A DNA stretch of 64,000 nucleotides from Rhodospirillales bacterium. Its GTDB lineage: Bacteria; Pseudomonadota; Alphaproteobacteria; Acetobacterales; Acetobacteraceae. The stretch spans positions 1 through 64,000 of the forward strand of contig JAFKLG010000080.1 in NCBI GenBank assembly GCA_017304945.1, written 5' to 3'. The translations under genes and the position numbers were made by a program. This document shows, one piece after another, positions 32,653-40,455 of this stretch. The notes beneath the pieces were generated by a model. That model saw only the letters and a list, made by a program, of their open reading frames with translations, did not search any database and was not told the origin of the DNA. Within the stretch, counting starts at the first letter, position 1. Each line of letters begins with the position of its first letter.

Positions 32653-35649
32653 ATGCCCCTGATCGACCTGCCGGCACGGGCGATGCTGAAGCTGGCGGGC
32701 GAGACACTGGTCCCCTGGGCGGTATTCGACCCTGACTGGTACCGCCGCACCTACCCCGAAGCCACCGCCGGCCTCGCGGACGCCTCGCCCGAGGCCGTGC
32801 TGGAATTCTACTTCTCGCAGGGCCAGGCACTCGGCCATTCCCCCAACGCGCTCTTCGACGAGGCGTGGCATCGCCGCACCTATCCCGGAGTCGCCGCCGG
32901 CATCGTCGAGGGCGCATACGCGTCGGCCTTCGATTCCTATTGCCGCGGCGGTGGCGATCGGTCCCCGCATTGGTTGTTCGAGGAGATGGCGTATCGCCGC
33001 AGGCATCCCGACCTGACGGACGAGACGCTGCACGGGGCCGGGTTCGCGAACGGCTACGACCACTTCCTGCGTGACGGCAGTCGGGAAGGACGCATCGGCC
33101 ACGCCATGTTCGACTCGCGTCGCTACGTCGCGGCCATGCCGGAGGAGCAGCGGCCAGCGATCCTGGCGCGCGCGCCCTTCCGCCACTTCCTCGAACAGCT
33201 TCCGAGCCGGACGGTCCCGCAGGTTTCGGCGTATTTCGATCCCGAGTGGTATCTTGGGCGCTACCCTGAGATCGCCGCCGCGATCGACGCCGGCTTCTGG
33301 CTCTGCGCGCTGCATCATTACCTTTGCAACGACACGCCCCGTGACTTCGACCCACTCCCCGAGTTCTCGGAGGCGTACTATCTCGGCCGGTATCCGGAAC
33401 TCGTCCCGGTCATCGACGCCGGGCAGTTCCGCAACGGTTACGCCCACTTCCTGCGTCATGGCGCGCTGGAACTGCGTGCCCCGCGAGAGGACATCGATCT
33501 CGCCTACTACATGACGCATGAGGAGGTGCGGGTGGACCTGCACCGCAGCCTCGCAGCCGATGCATTCGCGCATCTCCTCACGCTCGGCCGCCCAGCGGGG
33601 CTGTTGACCGCGGAACCGGTGCAACAGCGGATGGCGGAGCCGCAGACCAAGGCGCTGTTCCGGCGGAAGGCGGAGCTGCTGCTGCCGATCGTCGCCCGCT
33701 CGCCGCTGTCTTTCGCGACCACCGCCCCTCCGACCCTCGCCGTGGTGGTCGTGGTGCACGACAAGTTTCCGTTGACCATGATGGCGCTCGCATCGCTGCG
33801 GGCAAACCACGCCGGCCCGATACAGCTCATCCTCGTCGATTCCGGATCGACGGATCAGACCCAGTTCATCACGCGCTTCGTGCGCGGCGCGACCGTGCTG
33901 CGCTTCGAGCAGAATGTCGGGTTCCTGCGTGGCTGCAACGCCGCGTTCCAGGCCCTCGGTCCGACCATCGACAGCGTCCTGCTGCTCAACAACGACGTCG
34001 AGCTCGCGACGGATGCCGTCGACGCGGCGTTGCGCCGGCTGCACGGAGATCCGACGATCGGCGCGGTCGGCGGCAAGGTCGTGCGCACACACGGGTTGCT
34101 GCAGGAAGCGGGCAGCATCGTCTGGGCGGACGGCACCACCAGCGGCTACTTGCGTGATGCATCCCCACTCGCGCCGGAAGCAAATTTCGTTCGCGACGTG
34201 GATTTCTGCTCCGGCGTCTTCCTGTTGCTACGCGCCGACCTGCTCCGCGCACTGGACGGGTTCGACGACGCGTTCGCCCCCGCCTACTACGAAGACACCG
34301 ATCTCTGCATGCGCGTCCACGCGGCGGGCCTCCGCGTCGTGTATGACCCGTCCGTCGTGATCCATCACCACGAATACGGCAGCGCGACCTCCACCCAGGC
34401 CGTCGACTCGGCAATCGCGGAGCGCCGTGCGCGGTTCGCTACCAGGCACGCCGCGGCGCTCGAGGGCCGCCGCCTTCCGGAGCCCGTTGCGATGCTGTGG
34501 GCACGCGATGCCGGTCCGCGCCGCCGCCGCATCCTGTTCGTCGAGGATCAGATCCCGCTGCGTGCGATCGGCTCCGGCTTCGTCCGGTCGAACGACATCC
34601 TGCGCGTGCTGGCCAGCCTCGATTGCGCGGTCACCGTCTATCCGCTGCTGCCGAACGGCTTCGACCTCGCCGCCGTGTTCGCCGACATGCCAGACACCGT
34701 CGAGGTCATGCACGACCGCTGGCTCGACCAGCTCGAAGCCTTCCTGCTGGCGCGCGCGGGCTACTACGACGCGATCTGGGTCGAGCGCACCCACAATGTC
34801 GGCCGCATCCGCCCGATGCTCGAACGTCTCGGCCGCGACGCCACCGTGCCTCCCGTCATCCTCGACACCGAGGCGCTGTTCGCCGTGCGCGAAGCCCAGC
34901 TCGCGACCCGCCGTGGCGAAACATTCGATCTGGACGCCGCGCTCGATCGGGAATTCTCACAGCTCGGCCGCTGCGCCCAGGTGATCGCCGTCAACGAAGC
35001 CGAGGCCGGCCTGCTCCGCGCCCTCGGCCTTCCCGATCCCGTCGTGCTCGGGCACATGCGCCCGCTGCACCCGACACCACGTCCCTTCAGCCGCCGCGCC
35101 GGCCTGCTCTTCCTGGGCGCCTTGCATCAGGAAGACAGCCCCAACTACGACAGCCTCACCTGGTTCGTTGAAGACGTCCTGCCGCTGATCGAGCAGAGCC
35201 TGGGGTGGGAGACGCGTCTCACCGTGGTGGGGTTCCAGGGACCCGAGGTCTCGCTCGCCCACTTCGCCGACCACCCACGCATCACGCTGCGCGGCGCGGT
35301 GGAAAACACGCAGCCCCTCTATGACGCGCATCGCATCTTCGTCGCCCCGACCCGGATCGCCGCCGGCATGCCTTACAAAGTGCACGAGGCGGCGAGTTTC
35401 GGCCTTCCGGTGGTCGCCACCGAACTGCTGCGGCAACAGGTCGGTTGGGAGTCGGGCCGCGATCTGCTCGCCGCGCCGCACAGCGATCCGGCGGCGTTCG
35501 CCGCGGCCGTGGTGCGGCTCTATCGCGACGAGGCGTTGTGGGGACATCTCCGCGACGGAGCGCTTGCGCGTCTCGAACAGGAAGCGAGTGAAAGCGCCTA
35601 CGCCGCGGTGATCGGCGGTGTACTCGACCGGGTGATCGGACCCATCTGA
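32653..35649 (+). CDS. Two-domain glycosyltransferase (GT2 plus GT4-like) with N-terminal repeats
   Basis: This 998-residue protein combines three parts. Residues about 20-320 hold seven degenerate repeats of roughly 45 residues, each with an FDxxWYxxxYP-like core (for example FDPDWYRRTYPEA and FDPEWYLGRYPEI) and ending in a YxHFLRxG-like helix. Residues about 357-600 are a GT2 domain (LILVDSGSTDQTQ, LLNNDVELA, YYEDTDLCMRVHAAG). Residues about 620-990 are a GT-B fold like GT4 (RILFVEDQIPL, GLLFLGALHQEDSPNY, MPYKVHEAASFGLPVVA). It probably makes a two-sugar addition on surface polysaccharide or glycoprotein. It follows the Crp/Fnr gene and may be under its control. Confidence 0.9.
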   Translation: MPLIDLPARAMLKLAGETLVPWAVFDPDWYRRTYPEATAGLADASPEAVLEFYFSQGQALGHSPNALFDEAWHRRTYPGVAAGIVEGAYASAFDSYCRGGGDRSPHWLFEEMAYRRRHPDLTDETLHGAGFANGYDHFLRDGSREGRIGHAMFDSRRYVAAMPEEQRPAILARAPFRHFLEQLPSRTVPQVSAYFDPEWYLGRYPEIAAAIDAGFWLCALHHYLCNDTPRDFDPLPEFSEAYYLGRYPELVPVIDAGQFRNGYAHFLRHGALELRAPREDIDLAYYMTHEEVRVDLHRSLAADAFAHLLTLGRPAGLLTAEPVQQRMAEPQTKALFRRKAELLLPIVARSPLSFATTAPPTLAVVVVVHDKFPLTMMALASLRANHAGPIQLILVDSGSTDQTQFITRFVRGATVLRFEQNVGFLRGCNAAFQALGPTIDSVLLLNNDVELATDAVDAALRRLHGDPTIGAVGGKVVRTHGLLQEAGSIVWADGTTSGYLRDASPLAPEANFVRDVDFCSGVFLLLRADLLRALDGFDDAFAPAYYEDTDLCMRVHAAGLRVVYDPSVVIHHHEYGSATSTQAVDSAIAERRARFATRHAAALEGRRLPEPVAMLWARDAGPRRRRILFVEDQIPLRAIGSGFVRSNDILRVLASLDCAVTVYPLLPNGFDLAAVFADMPDTVEVMHDRWLDQLEAFLLARAGYYDAIWVERTHNVGRIRPMLERLGRDATVPPVILDTEALFAVREAQLATRRGETFDLDAALDREFSQLGRCAQVIAVNEAEAGLLRALGLPDPVVLGHMRPLHPTPRPFSRRAGLLFLGALHQEDSPNYDSLTWFVEDVLPLIEQSLGWETRLTVVGFQGPEVSLAHFADHPRITLRGAVENTQPLYDAHRIFVAPTRIAAGMPYKVHEAASFGLPVVATELLRQQVGWESGRDLLAAPHSDPAAFAAAVVRLYRDEALWGHLRDGALARLEQEASESAYAAVIGGVLDRVIGPI

Positions 35650-35679
35650 TCCGAGGCACCTCCTGCGCATCCGCGCGTC

Positions 35680-35795
35680 GGGGTTGCTGAAGAACCCGGC
35701 GTTGCCCGTGTCCGGGTAAATCTCGGCCGCCAGGTTCTCAGCGAGCAGGATGCCATGCGGGTCGAGTGCGACGTGGAAATACTCGACCGACGCCA
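35680..35795 (-). pseudogene. Remnant of a Hint_2-domain gene
   Basis: On the minus strand a frame without its own start encodes VEYFHVALDPHGILLAENLA followed by EIYPDTGNAGFFSNPD. This aligns with the end of the Hint_2 domain of the gene at 30072-31487 (VEYFHVELDSHDILVSEGLT, then SYLDTGNRGFFQNGD). Sequence on both sides is unrelated to the Hint gene. It is a broken fragment of about 37 codons, directly after the glycosyltransferase stop. Confidence 0.75.
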
Positions 35796-35932
35796 GGCTG
35801 CAAGGCACCGACCGGAACCTCTCTGGTCGTCGTGGCGATGCGGGTTCCCGCGGCATGGCACACCGCGTTCGGATCCTTCTTGATGGCGGAGCTTGCGGAG
35901 GCGCCACCTTGATTGTCGGCTCAGCTGGACCG

Positions 35933-36547
35933 TCAGACGCCCAGCAGGGCTCGCCGGAACCGGTCACGCTCCACATGCGGGACGAGATTGCGCTTGATCT
36001 TGTGCGTCGGCCCCTCCTTCACGCGGAGCAGGATGAAGGCGAGGCCGCTCCCCTCGCGCAGCAGGCGGCGACCTTCCGCCAGGTCAGCTTCCGTGTTGAT
36101 CGTGTGCACGACAGGGAAACCCGCACCCGCTGCGATCCGGTCCAGCGCGACTCCCAGGCCAGTGTGACTGTCCTGATTGCCCGTCTCGCCATAATGCCCG
36201 TTGTCGACGCAGATCACCGTCAGGTTGGGCGGATTCTGCAGCGCGATCGTCGCCAGCGCGCCCAGGTTCATCAGTAGCTCGCCATCCCCAGTGACGACCA
36301 GCACGCGGCGCTTCGGCTGGGCGAGCGCCAGACCCAGCCCCATCATCGGCGCGGCCCCCATCGCACCGCCGAGCCCGAACACGCCGGGCGATTCGTTCGT
36401 CATCGCCGAGAGCTCCTGCGCGGTGCCGGCCAGGCCGGCGACGATCAGGAAATCCTCCGGCCGTTCGATCAGTGCCGGCACCGCCTGGCGGCGATCGAGC
36501 ACCGCGTCGGGCAGGGTCGCCACCTGCAGCTTGTTGAGCTTCGCCAT
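35933..36547 (-). CDS. TPP-binding decarboxylase subunit, ComE/sulfopyruvate-decarboxylase-beta-like
   Basis: This 204-residue protein has the TPP pyrophosphate-binding half: GLGLALAQPKRRVLVVTGDGELLMNLGAL (GDGE about residue 85), then the NGHYGETGNQDSH region that completes the Mg-TPP motif. This is the split-subunit arrangement of sulfopyruvate and phosphonopyruvate decarboxylases. AGGGAG precedes ATG 36547. It follows the alpha-like subunit by 13 bases, and a Leu-type binding protein precedes both. The likely substrate is a 3-substituted pyruvate, but this is inference. Confidence 0.82.
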   Translation of the reverse strand: MAKLNKLQVATLPDAVLDRRQAVPALIERPEDFLIVAGLAGTAQELSAMTNESPGVFGLGGAMGAAPMMGLGLALAQPKRRVLVVTGDGELLMNLGALATIALQNPPNLTVICVDNGHYGETGNQDSHTGLGVALDRIAAGAGFPVVHTINTEADLAEGRRLLREGSGLAFILLRVKEGPTHKIKRNLVPHVERDRFRRALLGV

Positions 36548-36560
36548 CGCTCCCTCCCGC

Positions 36561-37082
36561 TCAGAATTTCTTCGCGCCGATCAGGCGCTGCGTCAGCAAT
36601 ACGGCGACCGCCTGACCGGACTGGAACGCCATGGTCAGGGCGGCCGCCACGGTCGTCGTCACCTCGGCCGCGGTTTCGGCGCGCAGCACGATCACGCCCA
36701 TCGCCTCGAGCACCTTGGTCGTCGCCTGGCCCATCGGGAACTGCCAGGGATTGCCCTCACCGAACTCGCCGCGCATCGACACCAGCGTGAGCAGGGGGAA
36801 ACGGCAGCCCGCCGTGAGCGACAGCAGATTGATGCAGTTGCCGACACCGGACGATTGCATCAGCAGCACGCCGCGGGCACCGCCGAGATCGGCGCCGGCC
36901 AGCATCGCAACGCCTTCCTCCTCCGTGGTCAGCGGGACGGCATGCACTTCCGGATCGCCCAGCGCTCGGTCGATCAGCACCTTGTGGCCGGCATCGGGAA
37001 CGTAGGCGAACTGTGTGATCCCGGCGGCGCGCAACTGGTCGTAGAGCGCGTCGGGCCACGCCGTCGGTGCGGAAGCAGACAT
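36561..37082 (-). CDS. TPP-enzyme N-terminal subunit, ComD/sulfopyruvate-decarboxylase-alpha-like
   Basis: This 173-residue protein has the pyrimidine-binding half of a TPP enzyme. QFAYVPDAGHKVLIDRAL starts the fold, and the catalytic glutamate that activates TPP is probably in VPLTTEEEGVAMLAGADLG. MQSSGVGNCINLLSL is typical of ComD. GGAGGA lies six bases before ATG 37082. It forms a heteromer with the next gene product. Confidence 0.83.
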   Translation of the reverse strand: MSASAPTAWPDALYDQLRAAGITQFAYVPDAGHKVLIDRALGDPEVHAVPLTTEEEGVAMLAGADLGGARGVLLMQSSGVGNCINLLSLTAGCRFPLLTLVSMRGEFGEGNPWQFPMGQATTKVLEAMGVIVLRAETAAEVTTTVAAALTMAFQSGQAVAVLLTQRLIGAKKF

Positions 37083-37097
37083 CGGTTTCCTCCGGTT

Positions 37098-38315
37098 CTA
37101 TTGCGCGACCAGTCGGCATCCGCCCTTGTCGAGCGGACGGAACGCCTCGTCGCCGGGAATGGTCGCAAGACGCTCGTAGACGTCCCAGCGACTCCTGGAT
37201 TGCGCGGGAGCCTTCACGCGGAAAGTGTACATGTCGTGGATCGCACGGCCATCCTTGCGCACGGTGACGGTGCCGAACAGCTTGTCGTGGATCGGCGCTT
37301 TCTGCATCTCGGCGACGACCTTCTCGCCTTCGATCGTGTTGGCCGCCTTCACCGCCTGCAGCCACGCCAGCACGGACGAATAGACACCGGCCTGATTGGC
37401 GGTGGGAACGCGGCCGAAGCGCTGCTCGAAGCGGCGGGCGAAGGCGCGGGTGTCGTCATTCAGGTCCCAGTAGAACGCTTCGGTCACCAGCAATCCCTGC
37501 GCGGCCTGCAGCCCGATGGAATCCACGTCCACGATCTGGGTGAACAGGCCTGCGAGGACCTGCTGGCGCGGGATGCCGAACTCGGCGGCCTGCTTCACCG
37601 CGTTGATCAGGTCGGTGCCGGTATCGGCGAGCCCGACCACCTTGGCGCCGGAATTCTGCGCCTGCACCAGGTAGGAGGAAAAATCGGTGGTGCCGAGGGG
37701 ATGCTTCGCCGATCCGACGACCTTGCCGCCCAGCGCCAGGATCGTCGCCGTGGCATCGCGCTCGAGCGCGGCCCCGAGCGCATAATCGAAGGAGATGAAG
37801 TACCAGCTCGTGCCGCCCTGCTGCATGACCGCGCGGGCAATCGTGCTGCCGAACGCGTACGTGTCCATCGTCCACTGGACGGTGGTGGGCTGGCAGAACT
37901 TCCCGGTCAGGTCGGAGGTGCCGACATTGGTGGCGAGAAAGGTGCGATGCTTGTCCGCCATCACCTGGTTCACCGCGAGTCCGACCGCGGAGTTCACCGC
38001 ATCGGTGATGGTGGCGACGCCTTCGCGATCGATCCATTCGCGGGCGATCTGGGCGCCGATATCGGGCTTGTTCTGATGGTCGGCGCTGAGGATCTGCACG
38101 CGGAATCCGCCGCCCTGCGCCGCGAAGTCCTCGGCGGCCAGTTGCGCCGCGACGACGGAACCGCGACCGGACTGATCGGCGAAGGGCCCGCTCATGTCGT
38201 TGAGCACGCCGATCTTCACGATCTCGGGGAGCTGCGCACGGGCGGTGGCCGCGGCCAGGAAGATCAGCGTGGCCGCGCCGAGGCATGCGAGCAGACGGCG
38301 TGGAGGGCGGGACAT
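37098..38315 (-). CDS. Branched-chain amino acid-type ABC substrate-binding protein
   Basis: This 405-residue periplasmic protein has a Sec signal peptide (RRLLACLGAATLIFLAAATARA, cut near residue 27) and the type I periplasmic-binding fold with VKIGVLNDMSGPFADQSG and ILSADHQNKPDIGAQIAREW. No permease or ATPase genes of a Liv system are adjacent. It lies 15 bases upstream of the ComDE-like pair, so it probably delivers or senses the substrate of that decarboxylase. A close paralogue, alone, is at 61397-62623. Confidence 0.9.
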   Translation of the reverse strand: MSRPPRRLLACLGAATLIFLAAATARAQLPEIVKIGVLNDMSGPFADQSGRGSVVAAQLAAEDFAAQGGGFRVQILSADHQNKPDIGAQIAREWIDREGVATITDAVNSAVGLAVNQVMADKHRTFLATNVGTSDLTGKFCQPTTVQWTMDTYAFGSTIARAVMQQGGTSWYFISFDYALGAALERDATATILALGGKVVGSAKHPLGTTDFSSYLVQAQNSGAKVVGLADTGTDLINAVKQAAEFGIPRQQVLAGLFTQIVDVDSIGLQAAQGLLVTEAFYWDLNDDTRAFARRFEQRFGRVPTANQAGVYSSVLAWLQAVKAANTIEGEKVVAEMQKAPIHDKLFGTVTVRKDGRAIHDMYTFRVKAPAQSRSRWDVYERLATIPGDEAFRPLDKGGCRLVAQ

Positions 38316-38423
38316 CGTGGCTTCCCCCTGGCTTGGTTGCCTCGCAGGATGCGGAGCCTGCCTGGCCTTGGCAACCTGACGCCGAATTGGCGCGCACGGG
38401 GGAACGTCGCGCCCTCGGTTATC

Positions 38424-38717
38424 CTATTCCGGCGGCGATCCCACCGGCGGCCGGCCACGCCGTCGCGTGACCGTCAGGGAAAGGAACGCGCCCAGCCACG
38501 AGCCCGCGGCCGCGAACAGCACGTAGACCCAGTTCTCGGTGTAGGAGATCACCGCAAAGGACGAGAGCGTGTACCAGGCCGCGCTCCAGTTCGCGGCGGA
38601 GAGGCGGCGGCGCGCCACCACGGCGCCGGTGAACTGCACGTACACGGCGTCCGTCGCCGCCGTCGCCAGCACCACCGCGCCGGCCGTCAGCGGGTCGATC
38701 GCCGGCCAGTCCGGCAT
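38424..38717 (-). CDS. Small membrane protein of unknown function
   Basis: This 97-residue protein has three hydrophobic segments (about residues 12-33, 43-59 and 62-83), with a charged VVARRRLSAANWS loop and a basic, proline-rich C-terminus (TRRRGRPP). The segment ISYTENWVYVLFAAAGSWLG looks conserved in kind, but I do not recognise a named family. It lies upstream of the binding protein in the same direction with 108 bases between. Confidence 0.6.
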   Translation of the reverse strand: MPDWPAIDPLTAGAVVLATAATDAVYVQFTGAVVARRRLSAANWSAAWYTLSSFAVISYTENWVYVLFAAAGSWLGAFLSLTVTRRRGRPPVGSPPE

Positions 38718-38793
38718 TATGGCGACCGCGGCGGTGCGGCGCGGTGATCCGCCAGCGCGGGTGGTCGGCCACCGCGCGGCGGTGCGCGCCCGC

Positions 38794-39021
38794 TCATCCC
38801 AGCCAGACGCGTCGCAGCGCGCCGGCGGCTTCCGCCTCCGTCAGGTCGGCATGCCGCGCGATGGTGACCTCGGGCGGCGACGGGGCCTCCGCCGGCTGCG
38901 CCGCGAGCTGCTCCACCAGCGCCTCCAGCACGCGCACCCGTTCGAGCAACGGATGCGCATCCTCCTGCGCCGCGGCAAGCGGTGCGTCGCCTTCTTCCGG
39001 CGCGAAGGTCAGGCGAAGCAT
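38794..39021 (-). CDS. Small hypothetical protein overlapping the rdgB end
   Basis: This 75-residue frame ([18 protein letters not shown]) has strongly GC-rich third positions like real genes here and begins 13 bases inside the rdgB 3' end. It is acidic and Ala/Glu-rich, with a likely helix ([19 protein letters not shown]). I recognise no family. In related genomes hemW often follows rdgB, but it is absent here. Confidence 0.5.
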   Translation of the reverse strand: MLRLTFAPEEGDAPLAAAQEDAHPLLERVRVLEALVEQLAAQPAEAPSPPEVTIARHADLTEAEAAGALRRVWLG

Positions 39022-39608
39022 GCCGCGATCACCTGGGCGAAGGCGCGGGCGCGGTGGCTGACCGCGTGTTTCGCATCGGGCTCCATCTCACCGAACGTCG
39101 CGGTGCCGCCGATCGGCAGGAACATCGGGTCGTAGCCGAAGCCACGGTCCCCGCGCGGGGGCCACACCACGGTGCCGTCCACACGGCCGACGAACGTCTC
39201 CGTATGCCCGTCCGGCCAGCCGAGGCAGAGCGCGGCCACGAACCACGCCCGCCGGTCGGCAGCGTTGCCCATCCGGTCATGGACCTGGCGCATGGCGGCG
39301 GCGAAATCCTTGTCCGGCCCCGCCCACCGCGCGGACAGCACGCCCGGGTCGCCGCCCAGCGCGGCCACGCAGAAGCCGGAATCGTCCGACAAGGCCGGAA
39401 GCCCGCTCGCCAGCGCCGCGGCCAGCGCCTTGATCCGCGCGTTCCCGGCGAAGTCGGGCGCGTCTTCCTCCGGTTCGGGCAGCATCAGCTCGCCCGCCGA
39501 CACCACGTCGGTTCCGAACGGGCGCAGCAGGTCGGCGATCTCGCGCAGCTTGCCCTTGTTGTGCGTGGCGAGCACCAGGCGCGCGCCGGCGGTCAGACGC
39601 CGCGCCAT
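39009..39608 (-). CDS. rdgB: RdgB/HAM1 XTP/dITP diphosphatase
   Basis: This 199-residue protein hydrolyses non-canonical purine triphosphates (dITP, XTP). It has [13 protein letters not shown] at residue 12, [18 protein letters not shown], and the C-terminal [10 protein letters not shown] and HRARAFAQ. Its start overlaps the rph stop by one base (TGATG), a conserved coupling of rph and rdgB in many proteobacteria. Confidence 0.95.
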   Translation of the reverse strand: MARRLTAGARLVLATHNKGKLREIADLLRPFGTDVVSAGELMLPEPEEDAPDFAGNARIKALAAALASGLPALSDDSGFCVAALGGDPGVLSARWAGPDKDFAAAMRQVHDRMGNAADRRAWFVAALCLGWPDGHTETFVGRVDGTVVWPPRGDRGFGYDPMFLPIGGTATFGEMEPDAKHAVSHRARAFAQVIAACFA

Positions 39609-40327
39609 CAGTCGCCCACCGCCTCGCGCTGCGCGGCGAACAGCGCCGCGGTGCCGGTGCGGGCGAGGCGCAGCAGGTCGAGGAACTGCGCCTCGGAAAA
39701 GCTGCGCTTCTCCGCCGTGCCCTGGATCTCGACGATCCCGCCGCCATCGGTCAGCACGAAATTGGCGTCGGCATCCGCCGCGGAGTCCTCGTCGTAATCC
39801 AGATCGAGCACCGCGACCCCCTCGGCGATGCCGCATGAGACGGCCGCCACCTGGCCGGTCATCGGCACCGCCTTCAGCACGTTCATCTTCACGAGGTGGC
39901 GGAAGGCGAGCGACAGCGCCACCCAGGATCCGGTGATCGCGGCACAGCGCGTGCCCCCGTCGGCGTTCAGCACGTCGCAATCGAGCGTGATGGACATCTC
40001 GCCCATCGCGGCGCGGTCGACCACGGCGCGCAGGCTGCGACCGATCAGGCGCTGGATTTCCTGCGTGCGGCCCGACTGCTTGCCCCGGGCGGCTTCACGG
40101 TCACCGCGGGTGTGGGTCGCGCGCGGCAGCATCCCGTATTCGGCGGTGACCCAGCCCTGGCCGGAGCCACGCAGGAACGGGGGAACGCGCGTTTCGACGG
40201 AAGCGGCGCACAGCACTTCGGTGTTGCCCATGCGGATCAGGCAGGAGCCTTCGGCGTGGCGGGCAAAGCCGGTCTCGATGGAGACGGCGCGCAGCGCGTC
40301 GGGGGCGCGGCCGGAGGGGCGGGTCAT
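39608..40327 (-). CDS. rph: Ribonuclease PH
   Basis: This 239-residue phosphorolytic 3'-5' exonuclease trims tRNA ends. [20 protein letters not shown] is the typical start, and the core has the family signature [22 protein letters not shown] 40327 gives the family length; a longer frame to 40390 has no support. It is coupled to rdgB. The usual neighbour hrcA is not here, and an AsmA-like gene lies upstream in the same direction. Confidence 0.95.
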   Translation of the reverse strand: MTRPSGRAPDALRAVSIETGFARHAEGSCLIRMGNTEVLCAASVETRVPPFLRGSGQGWVTAEYGMLPRATHTRGDREAARGKQSGRTQEIQRLIGRSLRAVVDRAAMGEMSITLDCDVLNADGGTRCAAITGSWVALSLAFRHLVKMNVLKAVPMTGQVAAVSCGIAEGVAVLDLDYDEDSAADADANFVLTDGGGIVEIQGTAEKRSFSEAQFLDLLRLARTGTAALFAAQREAVGD

Positions 40328-40455
40328 GCGAAGGTCTCTGCTCTGCGAATGGAGCGACCGACCATACAGGTACTCGGAGTGTCGAACCATCCGGCGGTGT
40401 CGGGGCTGGCCCCCACGGTCCGGATCGCGCGCCGCCGCCCGCGCAGCCGCGGCGG

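Noticed and set aside
35933..37082. Acetolactate synthase split into two genes
   Set aside because: The two proteins are only 173 and 204 residues and lack the central FAD-binding domain of acetolactate synthase. ComD/ComE-type subunits match in length and motifs.
37900..38320. Additional plus-strand genes opposite the binding protein
   Set aside because: Plus-strand frames here are Arg/His-rich shadows with no start signals. The minus-strand gene has a signal peptide and family motifs.
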